Assembly (NCBI RefSeq): GCF_018143015.1
Contig: NC_054741.1
Location: 11,868,683-11,932,682, forward strand
DNA from: Lytechinus variegatus
Lineage: Eukaryota > Echinodermata > Echinoidea > Temnopleuroida > Toxopneustidae
Length of the DNA stretch: 64,000 nt
Direction of reading: 5' to 3'
Position 1 is the first letter of the stretch, and each line of letters begins with the position of its first letter. The translations under genes and the position numbers were made by a program. Under the pieces are notes generated by a model. The model saw only the letters and a list, made by a program, of their open reading frames with translations. It did no database searches and was not told the DNA's origin. This document shows positions 47,201-58,588 of this stretch, one piece after another.

Positions 47201-50200
47201 ATGGGATCCTCTTCAAAGCTCCTTACTTTGGTAGGGCTGTCTCCAAACTGCTGTGGAGATTCAAAGTCAACAAGATCAGTAGCCGTCTTGGGAGGTATGG
47301 GGGAATTTTCTTCCCATCTTCCACTCCACTTTCTTTAATTTTATCAGAGTTTGTCGCTTCATTCTCAACAATGACAAGGTGAGATGTGACTGTTTCTGAT
47401 TCTGACTCTTTCTTGTTCTCTTTGGGAGTCATTAGCGTTAACATTTCTTCTGCTCTACTAGGAGATTTTGATAATGTACTTTCCTCTCCCCTGCGGGGCG
47501 ATGACTTCCTCTTGCTCATCTGGAGGCATCTGTGCATATTCATCTGTCTAGCACGATCAAACTGTCTATCACACTTGTCGCAGCCATACATTGTCTTGTT
47601 TCCCTCTGCAGTCGGGCTTACAACCCTGGTCGGCGGAGGTGATGCTAATACTTGCTGTTTTTGTGGGGATGCAAGCTTGGGTAACTTGACGTCTGGAAGC
47701 GGCAACATAAGCATAACACCAACTTTACCCTCATGCATTGTCCTTGCATGATTGGTCATCTGCTGAGGATCAAAGGAATATTTCTTGCATACAGGGCAGG
47801 CATAAATCAGCAGGTTCAATTTCATCAGTTCATCTGAAAAGAAAAAAGAGATATAAAAATATATAATGGTTTGATAAGAGTACAGTAGAACTTGCACAAT
47901 GTTTCTAGTTTTGTTCAGACATTTGTTTCATAAAAATAAGGCAACTTTGCTGGGGCCTGTTGCAGAAATAGTTGTGTTACAAAACAAGTGGAATGCCTCT
48001 GGCAGTCTCGCCTGAATCATCTCCAAATTTCAAGAACTAAATTCATAAACAAAGTTATGATGGCAATTAAAAAATTACCCCCAACATGACCAAAGTTCGT
48101 TGACCCTGAATGACCTTTGACCTTGGTCATGTGACCCAAAACTAAGGCAGAATATTAAAATATTAAGTGATACACCATCATCCTTATGTCCAAGTTTTAT
48201 GAACTAGGTCCATATACTTTCAACGTTATTATTACTTGTGATGACATTTCAAAATCTTAACCTTGGCTAAGATTTCAATGTTAACGAAGCCGCTGCCATC
48301 AGAAAAGCGTCGCCTATAGTCTCGCTCTGCTTTGCAGAAAAAAGATAATTCCACATGTTCATGGAGAAATAACACATGACAATGAGGAGAAACTGGAAAC
48401 ATTCCATACTTCATATAATGAAAAACAAAAGAAATAATGAGTGATGTCATCACTCACCTCATTTGCATATGAAACAGGATTGTGTAACTGTCTTGTGAAA
48501 TTAAGCAAAACTTAGAAATTTTATAACCTTTCTTATTCTAAATCCGATTTTGATGAAAATTTTAGTTGTTATTGTTGTTACGATTTTTCTCTTTTTATTA
48601 AATACACAACTTTTTGTTGGGGTGGACTTGTCCTTTAAACGTTCATTTCACAAAGAGCAAGATCTCTGAAAGACCACTGTAAGACCATTGCTTGATCTTT
48701 CAGAGGAAAAACGTCCCTAAAAAGAAAAAAAAAGTGAAAAAAGAGAGGAGAAAAGGAAAAGCGAAGGGAGGAAGGGAAGAAAGGTAGCTTTGTGGGTTTT
48801 TCTTATCTTTTTTTCATTCTTTATTTTTTCAAAAAAGAGAAACTCCTTCACTCTTGCTCTAAATTAAAATATATGAATTATGCTTCCGCGCTGCACGCGG
48901 TTAAATGACAATATTGCAGTTCTCCTCTGTATCCCCTCACCTTTTCTCTAACCCTGTTTTTCCACCTCAGCTATATATTGTTTCTTGCCAGTTAAAGCTC
49001 AAATATATACATTCAGACATTAGGGCATGGAATTAGCCCGGGGGGCCACTTACATTGAAGAGTGGATACCATGCGCGACCAAAAAAACATGTAAAAAGGA
49101 TGGCTTTTTCACGATATGGCACGTTACATACGTAACGTGATAAGGGTGTCAAAAACACAAAAATAATGAAAAAAGGGTATCTATTTCCCTAGGAAAATTA
49201 CGTGTTTAGGGTCGAATTTGCGGGGATGAAAAAACAAAATTAAAATGTTTTATAAAGGATGTCCTTTTTGCCCCAACACTTCGTGTTCAGAGTCCGATTC
49301 GCATGAGATGTAGAAGCTGGGGTCGTACTAAACCAAATAAGGTAAAGCCGGCGACTGAAGGACCCGTAACAATAAAACATTCCTGTACTTGTTTAGGGGT
49401 TCATTTCAGGGAATATTTGCCAAGAGTATCGTTTTGTTTCCAATACTTGTTAAGGGGTTCATTTTCAGACTGGAAATTACGTGTTTAGGGTGCTTTTCGA
49501 GACCCCATGGTCGTGCACTTGTGAATGGAAGTGCCCCCCCGGGGAATTAGACATGTTTTATAGCTCCATGGAATTAGAGTAAGGTTAGTCCAAAGTATAT
49601 GAAGTTATCTTTTTTTTTCAAATTGATCGTGCAACTTCTGGTCGGGTCGACTCCGGGTGGGTAAAATCTTTATTTCAATTTCTGCCGTCACCTCAATATA
49701 GGCAACTTCTCCCACTTTTCAGCTCATTACTAAACAACCATAATTTGGGGGCAAACAGGTACCTAATTTAAAAAGAGGAAGGTATACAATTCGTGTCGTA
49801 TTGAAAATTTTTTTTTTATCAAATTCTATTAAACTTCATTTTGATCCCTGCACATTCCTTTCCTGTCCTGTTTTGCGCCCTCAGTTTGAAAAATGAAGCG
49901 CTTCAAGATAATAGTCAAAGAAATCATCCTTTTTTATATAATTTGGATAAATCACAGAAGTTTCAACTTTTTGCGCACTTTTTTCCTTGTAATGAAGTTC
50001 AATAATCTTAGAAATCAATAGAATTAAAGCCGATGGGGTGTAAGAGATATGTATTTGAAGAAACGTCCGCCCTTTGAAATTTCAGAGTTTCATTGCTCAG
50101 GGCGGGAAGGAATATCTTCATCCCAGCATATAACCTTTTTCTCCTCTGTTTTGCGAATTAAAGATTGTTTGTAATAAAATCTTTCCAAGGGAAGCATTCC

Positions 50201-51365
50201 TTTAAATCAGAGGACCCTTATCTTTGGAAAAAAACTTGATATATCTTTTTAGCTCTCCATGTAATTATTATTTTAATTTTCTCCATTTTATCCCCTTTTT
50301 GTGCGTTCACAATCACTTTTGAAAACAAGGTTCAAAATCACACTATAGTCAACTAAATTGGAGGTGATATAGGTACTACAGACAAGAGAGACGGCTCCTT
50401 TTCATTTTAATTTATGAAACACCGAAAGCTTTGCGCGGGAGGGGGAAACTCCCCCTCCCTTTGTGTGCATTACTGCCCCTCCAAAATGAAATCCTGGCTA
50501 CGCGGTCGCTTGTTGCATAAAAGATCTCTGAAAGACCATTGAAAAATATCTATATCTCTATAGGACTAGTCTAAGCCCAGTATTAAAAGAAGTATCAAAC
50601 ACTTTTTCTGAGTTATTTGAGGAGTCTTTTGGAGCCATTCCACAGAAAATGACAAATTTCATTTATCTTGGAGACTGCTGTAAAACCTTTCCAAATTTTG
50701 GTCTTTCAAAGGTCTCCCTTCTGTGTTCTAATATACATGCACATGCTTCAATTTTATGCTTATGTGATTGAAACACAAATACTTGGCTTTGTCATATCCT
50801 AGTTAAAGATCTACAGGCATGTGAATAACTTTGTGAAACCGCTCTTTTCATCAACAGGAATCAATTTACATTCTCAATCAATTGCCAAATACATGAGACA
50901 TTTCGATGAAAACATTTGTCCATTGTTATTAAATACATAGTCAAATGTACGACAGTACAAACCTCTAGGATCTTTGCTGTAATTGTGTTCATCTTCCATT
51001 TCAATTGATGGCTCAGATAATAATTCAGTAGTTGCTTCATCCTGCTTTGTTTGGTCTCTTCTCTCAGCAGATTCTGCACTCGAGGACTTCCCCGTGGCTC
51101 CACTGAACTTGATTGGAAGAGTTTTCTTTTTATTTGGAGCATGTTTCTTCTGGTTTACCCGGCTGGACTCCGTCTGTTTAGATTTCTTGCTCCTCGCGGG
51201 AGCCGAAACTTTCTTGATTACCACTGTCTTCTTTACCGTAGGCTTCTGCACTGTTTTGGAAGTGGCTCTGGTCTTTCCTTGAGTGGGGGAATTGATTGCA
51301 GCCTTTTTAGCTGCAGGCTTGTCAGAAGAGTCTGCAGGAGGTCGTCCTCTCTTTCTGCTCTTCAT
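44223..51365 (-). CDS. Large AT-hook and C2H2 zinc-finger protein
   Basis: Two coding exons are well supported: 51365-50963 and 47833-44223. They join in phase (AGA G + AT GAA gives ..KDPRDELMKLN). Exon 1 encodes a lysine-rich region with an AT-hook core (KRGRPP). Exon 2 encodes one good and one degenerate zinc finger, acidic and E/K-rich stretches, then 16 C2H2 fingers from FMCLICRKVF to FRCAICPDY, and a C-terminal acidic/Gln-rich tail ending QDSEIITQ. Such proteins bind DNA in the nucleus; the target is unknown and I do not recognise an orthologue. The main finger block is one intact frame of about 900 codons. Two frame breaks interrupt the front of exon 2, a lost base near 47299-47309 and a shift near 46931-46940. 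A further 5' exon may lie at 54170-54080. Confidence 0.82.
47980..48345 (-). repeat. Short reversed copy of the 5.7-kb AGGTCA-unit element
   Basis: Reverse complement of the element at 5716-6661, with the same two ends (GAGACTATAGGCG-type and CCAGAGGCATTCCACTTGTT) but only about one and a half internal units. The AGGTCAAAGGTCA motif is kept (48111-48123, minus). Lies in the zinc-finger gene's intron. Confidence 0.75.
48346..48640. repeat. Truncated TTAA-class fold-back element
   Basis: The right part matches the elements at 54612-55232 and 55299-55877: TCCGATTTTGATGAAAATTT and GGGGTGGACTTGTCC followed by TTTAA. The left arm is missing or replaced by the neighbouring repeat. Confidence 0.55.
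49037..49542. mobile_element. Non-autonomous element with 8-bp target duplication
   Basis: The inverted ends CCCGGGGGGCCACTTACATT and AATGGAAGTGCCCCCCCGG are flanked by GGAATTAG at 49029-49036 and 49543-49550, a perfect 8-bp duplication. The interior repeats TTACGTGTTTAGGGT and AAGGGGTTCATTT. 506 bp, non-coding; hAT-type is likely from the duplication length. Lies in the zinc-finger gene's intron. Confidence 0.7.
49551..50860. other. Zinc-finger gene intron, remaining part
   Basis: No exon recognised. AGATCTCTGAAAGACCA near 50520 and a block near 48660 look like ends of another fold-back family, but the limits are unclear. Confidence 0.35.
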
Positions 51366-51603
51366 CTTGGTTGCTTGGGATTTCTTTTGTGATGTTTACC
51401 AAAATCTGTCAAAGTGCCTGATCATCAATGGACTCTGGAAAATCTATGAAAGAATGAAATAAGGGTATTGAGTAACTCTGTCTCTAATAGGAGTAACATA
51501 TTGAATTATAGTTTCATTGAACAATCAACATAAAAAAAAGTATGTTTTTGTATGGATATTTTTAAAATTACAACCATTCTCTTAATGAAGCATGCTATTT
51601 ATT

Positions 51604-52040
51604 AGACCAAGAGCTTCGGTCACTGTTATTTCGGTTGTTCAGCTGAACTCCGTTGGCTTCACTCACCAAATACAAAGACCGAAGTTCTAGCGCGATCTGT
51701 ACAGGGGACTCAATGGCCATATGTTTATGTACTTAAGATCGGATAAAACGGGGAAGTGAATATGCGCGACAGCCGAGGTAAGTCACTGTTTTTGTTCCTT
51801 TTAATTTGAATTTTCTGTTTTTTTGCAATTAATGCCAAGAGGGAATATTAATTTGCATTTAGGTCGCAATAATTTTCACAATTTTTATTCATTAAAGACA
51901 AAAATTGAAGAGCCCCGATGGGGGGATTTTGCATTGCAAGTCCTCTAATGGTGGCTGCACGATAGCGAGCCGTCTGTGTACGAGAATTTTTTTTTTTAAA
52001 TGTTAAAAAAATCCTCGAAACAGACAGCTGTCTAGCTATT
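51604..52040 (+). repeat. Dispersed repeat, copy A (empty site)
   Basis: Starts TAGACCAAGAGCTTCGGTCA and ends near AAACAGACAGCTGTCTAGC. It aligns along its length with 52808-53763. It has CAAAGACC where the other copy has an insertion, so it shows the unoccupied state. Confidence 0.8.
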
Positions 52041-52093
52041 TATTAGATTTGGCTGATGTAATTGTAAAACAAATGGGGCAAGTTCAAAACACA

Positions 52094-52175
52094 ATTTCAA
52101 AACATCGCATGCGATAGGTCGCAGGTCAAACAGCATAAATTGACCTGCAACCTATCGCATGCGATGTTTTGAAAT
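52094..52175. repeat. Near-perfect 36-bp-stem hairpin
   Basis: Two 36-base arms starting ATTTCAAAACATCGCATGCG pair with a single mismatch around a 10-base loop ACAGCATAAA. The arms include the inner palindrome ATCGCATGCGAT. Confidence 0.85.
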
Positions 52176-52389
52176 CGGCAGTGAATAATACATGTGAGGA
52201 AATAGATACTGACCCAAAATCACCAATTTTGAGGATACAGGAGGATGGACATGGAGTGAAATATGGGTGAAGAGTAAGAAATTAGCTATTTTTCTTTCTC
52301 ATATTTTTTTATAAATTTTACTTTTAAACTTTTTTTGATACCATCTTTGTCACTCAGAATATCCGATCGAGTTAACCGTCCCAAAGTGG

Positions 52390-52805
52390 GGTAGATCTAG
52401 GGGGTGTAACCCAGGGAGCGCCCAGGAGCTTACCGTGTATTTACCCATACTCTTGGGACAAGGGTAGATTATGGTCAAAACATCTAGCAAGATAAATTGT
52501 GAAAACAGAAATTATGCACTAACACCGATCTTATGGATGAAGGTCTAACGAGTGGTAGAATCCTGACGTCGAGGCACAGACTGAAACCTCAAAAAACTGA
52601 AAAGTTCTCTCCTCCCCAGTCTCGATTGGCCGTTTTTGTTGTGAATCATAACAAAATGGCCGACCGAGACTGGGGTTATCTTACTCGATATTTTGACCAT
52701 AATCTACCCTTGTCCCGTGAGTATGGGTAAATACACTGTAAGCTCCTGGGCTGGGCGCCGGACCACTACGCGTTCCGGCGCTCCCTGGGCCTGGGTTAGG
52801 TGGGG
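52390..52805. repeat. Fold-back element between the two dispersed-repeat copies
   Basis: GGAGCTTACCGTGTATTTAC and GGGACAAGGGTAGATTATGG on the left return as reverse complement at 52690-52760. An inner pair CCCCAGTCTCG / CGAGACTGGGG lies at about 52615-52675. Non-coding. Confidence 0.75.
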
Positions 52806-52807
52806 TG

Positions 52808-53763
52808 TAGACCAAAAGCTTCAGTCATTGTCGGTACTCTGTTATGTTGGTTGTTCAGCTGAACTCCGTTGGCTTCACTCACCAAATACAGAGACCCACT
52901 TGTTCACTGCTACCATCTGGCCTGTGGAGAATCTACAGGTAGGACTATGGTATGCCAATGCTGTATTGAGCACACACTTTAAAAAATCATTAAAATATTA
53001 CTTTTGTGACCAAAATTACTAATTTCCATACAGTTTTAATTTATTTCATTAGTAATGTGGAAATAATTTTTGTATTCACCAGAGCGCTCAAAAACTTGAA
53101 TTTTGGGCATATTTTTGTGTACGCCCTCTATTGGTGAAAGTAATATGGCAAGAAAATTTTCATTTTTTGATCTCTATTTTAATTAAGAAAAAAATGATAT
53201 AAAGAATCAAATTTAAAGAGCCAAGTTGTATGAATAACAGGTCTAATGGAAACTGTCAGTGTAAAAAAATAAAGCATTTGCCCCAAAGAAAAAGAGAAAT
53301 AAGCCAAACATTGCCACCCTTATTTTGCCACACATAGAGATATAACTGAGAACAAGTTCATTGAATGAGTGCAGAGACCGAAGTTCTAGCGCAATCTGTA
53401 CAGGGGACTCAATGGCCATATGTTTATGTACTTAAGATCGGACAAAACGGGGAAGTGAATTTGCGTGACAGTCGAGGTAAGTCACTGTTTTTGTTCCTTT
53501 TAACTTGATTTTTCACCCTTTTTTGGCAATTAATGCCAAGAGGTCCGGGAATATTAATTTGCATTTTGGTCGCAATAATTGTCAATTTTTTTATTCATTA
53601 AAGACAGAAATTGAAGAGCCCCAACGGGGGGATTTTGCATTGCAAGTCCCCTAATGATCATGATGGTGGCTGCACGATAGCGAGCCGTCTGTGCACGAGG
53701 AGAAATTTTTAAAAATGTTTAAAAAACTCCTCGAAACAGACGGCTGCCAGCTGTCTAGCTAGT
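52808..53763 (+). repeat. Dispersed repeat, copy B (filled site)
   Basis: Same repeat as 51604-52040, interrupted by an insertion at 52897-53371. After the insertion it resumes GAAGTTCTAGCGCAATCTGT and ends near AGCTGTCTAGCTAGT. Confidence 0.8.
52897..53371 (+). mobile_element. 475-bp non-autonomous insertion with 8-bp target duplication
   Basis: Flanked by CAGAGACC at 52889-52896 and 53372-53379; the unoccupied site in copy A reads CAAAGACC. The ends CACTTGTTCA and (reverse complement) CACTCATTCA are short, imperfect inverted repeats. Related sequence lies at 1592-2069. Non-coding. Confidence 0.8.
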
Positions 53764-54079
53764 GTACTAGCATGAAGTGGAGTGGAGCCTGCACAAACTT
53801 TGCTGGAGGTATTACTCTCCATGCATGAGCTCCAGGAGTCCAGGCTAAGCGCGCCCCCGACCCTAAGTATGGCCGCCCGCGCCTGGCCACCATGCCTGGC
53901 CTGGCCGGCGGTAGTGCAGCTGAGGTAGACTGAATTCTGGACAGAGTCGGAGAATGCAAATGCCAATCTAGTAACAACGTTAAACAACAGCAAATCAAAT
54001 ATATCCATCCACATACAAATTATTACATATTCAAAATCTTACAGAGAAAAAAAATAAATGTCGGGTAACAAATGTTTAC

Positions 54080-54170
54080 CTAACGTGGAACCTGTTGGTT
54101 TTGGAGCTTTCTCAGATAATTCTTTTGATTTCTGATCCTTGCGAAGGAATGACAGCGCTGATACCGCCAT
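54080..54170 (-). CDS. Candidate first coding exon of the zinc-finger gene
   Basis: ATG at 54170 in the context ATATGGCGG opens MAVSALSFLRKDQKSKELSE and runs 30 codons to the donor TTAG|GTAAAC at 54080, ending in phase 1. An acceptor at 51443 (TTTCATAG) would join it in phase to DFPESIDDQAL on the same strand, just 5' of the AT-hook exon. The frame then stops, so connecting it to the ATG at 51365 would need further base changes near 51410 and 51366. Plausible but unproven; it could belong to another gene. Confidence 0.4.
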
Positions 54171-54611
54171 ATTCCAATTTGTGCAGCTAAATTCACATCG
54201 TAGAGGGCACTAGCCTAATTTTGTTTCGCCATCGTGCAAAAATTTTTGCCAAATAAAAATATTTTCAGACCTAATTTTTAGTGTGATCGGGGCTGTGATA
54301 TGATTGAATCATCAAAATTAAATGTTGTCTTTGGATATACAATTCTTAGTTTTTCATTTGTTTTGGGACGAATGAATGCCTTGCCATGGTTGCCTCATCT
54401 TCATACAGGGATTGCAATTAAATTTCAGATGACGTCAAATGTTGATTGCTCACGTAATTAACCCTCATGGAGCGCTTTTACCCATTTTTGTATAAGATGA
54501 TGTCATTTTTATTCATCATTCGTAGTAGAGACTAGACTCTTTTCTTCTTTATTTCCACCTCCCCCTCCCCCTCTCTATATCTCTGACATTTTTCCTTCCT
54601 GTTGGCACAAC

Positions 54612-55232
54612 TTAAAGGACAAGTCCATCCCAACAAAAACTTGATTTGAATAAAAAGAGAAAAATTCAACAAGCATAACACTGAAAATTTCATCAAAATC
54701 GGATGTAAAATAAGAAAGTTATGGCATTTTAAAGTTTCGCTTATTTTCAACAAAATAGTTATATGAACGAGCCAGTTACATACAAATGAGAGAGTTGTTG
54801 ACATCACTCACTCACTATTTTTTTGAAAATTTTTATTAGGCCTATATGAAATATGAAATATTTTTATTTTCTCGTCATTGTCATGTGAAATGAAGTTTCA
54901 TTCCTCCCTGAACACGTGGAATTCCATTATCATAACATTTTGTGCTTCAGGCAAGGAGGTCCTGATCGCACGGTCAAATTCGTAAAAAATGAAATATTGT
55001 ATAATTCAAACAATAAAAAAACAAAAGAAATAGTGAGTGAGTGAGTCCTCGATACTCTCATTTGGATGTAACTGGCTCGTTCATATAACTATTTTGTTGA
55101 AAATAAGTAAAACTTTGAAATGTCATAATTTTCTTATTTTACATCTGATTTTGGTGAAATTTTCAGCATGCCTGTTGGATTTTTCTATATTGATTCAAAT
55201 CAACCTTTTTCTGAGATGGACTTGACCTTTAA
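54612..55232. repeat. TTAA-flanked fold-back MITE 1
   Basis: TTAAAGGACAAGTCCATCCC at the left and ATGGACTTGACCTTTAA at the right are inverted, and the arms continue inward (AAAATTTCATCAAAATCGGA and its complement). TTAA at both ends is the piggyBac-type target site. No transposase. Confidence 0.75.
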
Positions 55233-55298
55233 AACTATAGGGGTGCATGTTCACACCTGTAACTGCCCCTTTATTCGTTGAGTTCTTTACTCTTGTAA

Positions 55299-55877
55299 TT
55301 AAAGGTCAAGTCCACCCCAGAAAAATGTTGATTTGAATCAATATAGAAAAATCCAACAGGCATAATGTTTAAAATTTCATCAAAATCAGAATCAAAATGA
55401 AAAAGTTATATGTCATTTCAAAGTTTCCCTTATTTTTCAAAGAAGAGTGAATTCAGTGACAGAAAGTCGATGATGTCCCTCACTCGCTATTTCTTTGTTT
55501 TTTTTTATTGTTTGAATTATACAATATTTCAGTTTGTACATATTTAACAATAAGGATGCAACTTTCAGACTGAACCATACAATGTTAAAACAAAACCACA
55601 TGTTTAGGAGGAATGAAACTTTGTTTCACATGACAATAAGGAGAAAAATTAGAATATTTCGTAATAAAATATAAAAGAAGTAGTGCGAGGGCGACGTCAT
55701 CAGTCCCTTATTTGCGACCAGGAAAACTGTTTTGTGAAATTATGTGAAAAACAAGGGTAATGTTAGATTGTAACAACTTTTTTTATTTCACATCCGATTT
55801 TGATGAAATTTTCAGTGTTATGCTTGTTTGATTTTTCTCATTTTATTTGTTTTTGTTGGGGTGGACTTATCCTTTAA
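55299..55877. repeat. TTAA-flanked fold-back MITE 2
   Basis: Same family as 54612-55232: TTAAAGGTCAAGTCCACCCC at the left, GGGGTGGACTTATCCTTTAA at the right. The two copies lie 66 bp apart. Confidence 0.75.
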
Positions 55878-55885
55878 TAAATGTC

Positions 55886-56452
55886 CTAAAGGGATGCTCC
55901 GGGCCGAAAATATCTGTGTATACATAAATATCATAGTAAAATTTACAGAGCAAAATGCTGACAAAAATATCATAAATACAACAAATAGCGAAGTTATTGA
56001 ATTCTAAAATTTACCAATATAATTGTTTATATGCACGTCAACATAAATATTCATTAGATAGGCTGATGATGTCACATCCCCAATTTCCTTGTTCTTATTT
56101 TATTACTTGAAATCATAATTGTTTCATTTTTTAATACAATTATGTCTCCCATAATGAAATAAGTTGAATGCATTTAATCAAATATCTTTGGTTCTTGAAG
56201 GAAAAATAATTGAATAAACCTAAGTTTAATAACTTTACAAAAAGTTAAGTGGAAATATGACATCATCAGTTTGCTCATTGAATAATCATAAAGATATGCC
56301 TAAAAATGTTTCATTGGAATAATGCAAATTATTAAAATGCCATAACTTTGTTATTCCTTGTCCGATTTCGATCAAATTTTCAGTGTTTTGTTTGTGTATT
56401 TTTTCTTAATCTGTCCAAATAATATCATTTTCATCCTGGAGTACTCCTTTAA
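55886..56452. repeat. Long fold-back element, ATGCTCCGGG class
   Basis: Same family as 29996-30632: AAAGGGATGCTCCGGGCCGA and ACAGAGCAAAATGCTGA at the left, with TTTTCAGTGTTTTG and TGGAGTACTCCTTTAA at the right. Starts within 10 bp of the preceding TTAA element. Confidence 0.7.
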
Positions 56453-56745
56453 CTAACCCTTCGTATAATAGGCCAGTGTTCATGCTGCATGGTTTTCTCG
56501 TGAGAAGGGAATTAATTAGTTTTGATTCAAATTTCATTCGATCAACCAACCATTGACCATCGGAAGATAAAATCCTATTTCTCGAAAATGGACTAAAATA
56601 AGTGTATATTGAATTGAATGAATGATGATGAACCAATGTGACCAATAATCAATAACTCGACTAATCAATCACTCGACAAATCAATCAATCAATTAATCAT
56701 CAACCAATGATCAACCAATGATCAACCAATGATCAATCAGTCAAT

Positions 56746-56786
<41 letters not shown>

Positions 56787-58470
56787 GACCATCTTTCAAT
56801 TTAAAAACAATTCAAATTCTTCTTTTTATTAACGAAACACCGACTTTTGCACTTCAGTTTGTGACTGCACCATTGTGCGAAGTCGTTACATTATAATGTT
56901 TTCAACAACAGATGGCGCTAGACCACTTTGTACAGCGTACTCCTCTGAATTTATAAACTAAGGAGTAAGGGCATCGTGATCCAAGGCACATTCCGACACG
57001 ACACGGCACTCGTTTAAGTTTTAGCAAAAGCGGTGGGGACGGTTTCTACAAGAAAGAAAATCTATTGAAAATGCCCGTTAAATCGCAATGAGCAGCTGAG
57101 AGTTCTTTGTCGAAAATTTTTGAAACGGCACAGCTGATCGTCGTAAGACTCTGAACTTACAAAAAAAGAGAAAATAAGCTGTTTGTCCTGAGTCCACGAC
57201 GAAACTGCTGCTTTGCTCCACCGATTTTCGACAAAGACTGCTTTGTCATGAAGGGCTATTGACAATAGATTTACTATGTTGTAGAATCCGTCCCCGTAGA
57301 GATTGCGTAATCCCCCCCCCCTCCTCCTCCTTTTTTTTACCTGAGACTCTCAGAGCATTGTTATCTTTCTATATTGCCTTGCCCCACTCGGTCTACTGCA
57401 TTTTCTCTCTCTTGTATTGTGATTTGACTGGGTCGATCCAATCCATAGAAATATATATACTTCATTTCACTTCGTTCATTTCCATTTAGTTTGTTTTGTA
57501 CATTTTGACATATAATTAACAAAACATATTTTAAGTATCCCTATTATATTCAAGATTATAACATATCAGGTTGAAAATGTTGGAAATATATACTAGTATA
57601 TATCTCATAGAGATATATATACTAATATAATCTCTATAAACCAATCGTATCTCTGAATGGTTAGTATATTATGTGCACGTGTTGTATAATATTTGATTTG
57701 ATTTATTATTGTTTTCTTCTGCATTCACAATAGTTACTGTTTTTGGCATGAATCATAGAGAAAATATATGCTAAACAAATATGATCTACTACCAAATAAT
57801 TCTAACATAAAACATTTGCAGGAGTGTTGTCATCACAAGCAGACTGTTTGCAAAAATGATAACCCCGCATGAAAACTCATTGAATTAAATTATTTTATAC
57901 GTTTATAAAGCAGGATGATAATATTAAATACATTGTTCGTCACCTTTATGATGAAAATATATACATGTAGTTTTTAAACAAGAACACACCTAGTTATCAA
58001 TAATGCATATAGTATTTCCATTTACTTGAAAGCAGGATAAAAGAGAATTGTGCATCAAACCCGGACTTTCTATGTATAGCCACTGAGCCAGGCTCCTTAG
58101 ACCACTCGGCACGGCACCTCCCTCTGTCCTCTATCCTCAAGCTCATGCCGCCCCTAGAGCCCCCCCCCTCTCTCTCTCTCTCTCTGTGTGATTATCTGTT
58201 TTGAAAATATTATATTCCTAAGGTATACACTTAAGGTATTTTATCAGAATAGACATGTTAACCTATTCATTAACTAAGTTACTATCAATATAATGTGTCT
58301 TTCTTTCAGGAAGTTATCCGTAAATTTGCTATGTATAAGATACATGATTTATATTTCACTTAGAAATAGAATGTTATTTTCCATGTTGTTTTTCCTTTCG
58401 CTTCTCCCACCCCCCCCCCCCCTCTAATTTATGTAAACCCACATCTGCACTGTGTGTACCACAGCTGATT
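56453..58470. other. Intergenic with microsatellite and a small inverted repeat
   Basis: An (ATCA)n tract occupies 56650-56790. A weak fold-back lies at 57060-57275, with AATCTATTG / CAATAGATT ends and an inner TTTGTCGAAAAT / ATTTTCGACAAA pair. A (CT)n run occurs near 58168-58188. No gene recognised. Confidence 0.45.
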
Positions 58471-58588
58471 CAACGAGTCTGCATAGCAGACTCGCTTCGC
58501 TCGCCATTTCAGGCTGGTTCGCAAACCAGCATCAGCGCGCACAGAGATCCCACCATGAGCCATTCAGAGTCTGCAGAGCAGACTACTC

